From contig JARWKL010000008.1 of NCBI GenBank assembly GCA_029961685.1, positions 16,897,981-16,961,980 on the forward strand: a DNA stretch of 64,000 nucleotides, written 5' to 3'. This DNA is from Aristolochia californica. Taxonomy: Eukaryota > Streptophyta > Magnoliopsida > Piperales > Aristolochiaceae. This document shows positions 63,413 to 64,000 of the stretch, piece by piece; position 1 is the first letter of the stretch; each line of letters begins with the position of its first letter. A program made the translations under genes and the position numbers. The notes under the pieces were generated by a model. That model was not told the DNA's origin. It worked only from the letters and a program-made list of their open reading frames with translations, and did no database searches.

Positions 63413-64000
63413 AGGCGGAATAAGAGAAACCGCCGGCTGTCCAAGAAGTTTGGGAAGGAGCTTTGCTATTGCTTCATATAAGTCACAATATGAGGTACCC
63501 CTAAAGCTAATAGGGCTTTCGAACTTCAATCTCTAATTATTTTGGAAAGTAGAGTCGAAGTCCAAGTCCTGAATGATGGAGACCTCACAGAGGATTCTTG
63601 GAACCATGGTGATCTCATCCAGGATCTTCTTGCCAATGACCTTGACGGGGAATGCAGTGCCATCAATGACGGACTTGGAGTAATAAACCTTGGCGAAGGG
63701 TCCCTGGCCAATGAACCTGCCGAGCTTGTATTTTCTGAAAACATTAGGTGTGCAAGCGTCGAGGACATTACGGTCTCTAGGGGTCACAAAATCAATCGAC
63801 CCCAAGGAAAGTCCTGTGTCCCGAGGCTCTTCGTCTCTGCTCTTGCACTCAAGCTCACTTCGGATTCTCCTTCCGCCACTGTAAAAATTTCCACTTCGAA
63901 ATGAAAATCTCTAGATTTGTTTTACCTTCCTGCTCGTATAAACTGCTAACGACGAACAATTGAAACTACTGGGTAGAAGATTTTTGTTCCTCATGACGAA
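63413..64000 (-). mobile_element. P3: cargo-bearing P-family element, part (cut by window end)
   Basis: 63885-64000 matches the P1 leader at about 2435-2580 ('atttccact', 'aatctctagattt', 'ctactgggtagaaga'). Left of it in minus orientation is a kinase fragment, the place where P1 holds PPR sequence. The left border at 63412/63413 joins the copia fragment F. The stretch 63413-63530 is unassigned. The LTR would lie to the right, outside the window. Confidence 0.6.
63533..63850 (-). pseudogene. Captured CIPK-like protein kinase N-terminus in P3
   Basis: The minus-strand 90-aa frame has the kinase start KYKLGRFIGQGPFAKVYYSK (Gly-rich loop), PVKVIGKKILDE (the ATP-binding Lys of VxIK) and EVSIIQDLD (helix-C Glu). 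The combination GQG-FAKVY, KVI-K and E-S-I is typical of CBL-interacting (SnRK3) kinases, which act in calcium signalling. It breaks off after DLD with FDSTFQNN and a stop. The catalytic loop is absent, so it cannot be an active kinase. Confidence 0.75.

Noticed and set aside
63542..63904. 120-aa plus-strand frame over the kinase fragment
   Set aside because: Antisense shadow; only the minus strand shows kinase motifs.

Overview
The window looks like nuclear heterochromatin of a flowering plant. I see no intact host gene, and I cannot name the species. The evidence is an AT-rich tandem satellite, plant-type Ty1/copia and Ty3/gypsy chromovirus elements, TRIM-sized elements, tRNA-iMet and tRNA-Asp primer sites, a plant pararetrovirus relic, and captured pieces of PPR and CIPK-like kinase genes, all typical of plants.

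The base layer is a satellite array in five blocks (11486-14748, 33983-38897, 43978-46911, 52848-55654, 61152-62265), all in the same orientation, about 15 kb in total. Monomers are mostly 173-180 bp, with two characteristic short ones of about 163 bp. They are arranged in a 9-monomer higher-order repeat of about 1570 bp. The phase of this higher-order repeat carries across three large insertion complexes, so the array is one ancestral array split by insertions. This organisation resembles plant centromeric or pericentromeric satellites.

Everything else is nested mobile DNA. From left to right: (1) 1-4012, the end of a copia-like non-autonomous element (family A), split by a gypsy-type LTR element (P1) that carries PPR gene fragments; (2) 4013-11485, gypsy relics, a truncated family-A copy, and a second cargo-bearing element (P2) that contains a solo LTR; (3) 14749-18476, a rearranged endogenous pararetrovirus; (4) 18477-33982, a copia element (C1) carrying two family-A elements, one complete gypsy element (G1, 5.35 kb) and two TRIMs; (5) 38898-43977, a family-A element carrying a tRNA-Asp-primed LTR piece (H) and a recent 622-bp tandem duplication; (6) 46912-52847, a second copia element (C2), reversed and truncated, with a family-A insertion and a foldback end; (7) 55655-61151, a truncated family-A copy, a chimeric D/E LTR structure, and an inverted-duplicated chromovirus (E) that holds the best open frame of the window (581 aa); (8) 62266-64000, a copia reverse transcriptase fragment and a third P element (P3) carrying the start of a CIPK-like kinase.

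Two signals stand out. One is the 9-mer higher-order satellite. The other is the P family: related gypsy-type LTR elements in which host gene fragments, different in each copy and in the same orientation as the element, take the place of pol. Target-site duplications could be read for P1 (GATTT), a solo LTR (TAATT), A2 (AGTAA), A3 (ATAAC), G1 (TCCTC), H (CTGGC) and two TRIMs, so most nesting relations rest on sequence. All alignments were made by eye; family names A, B, C, D, E, F, G, H and P are local labels.
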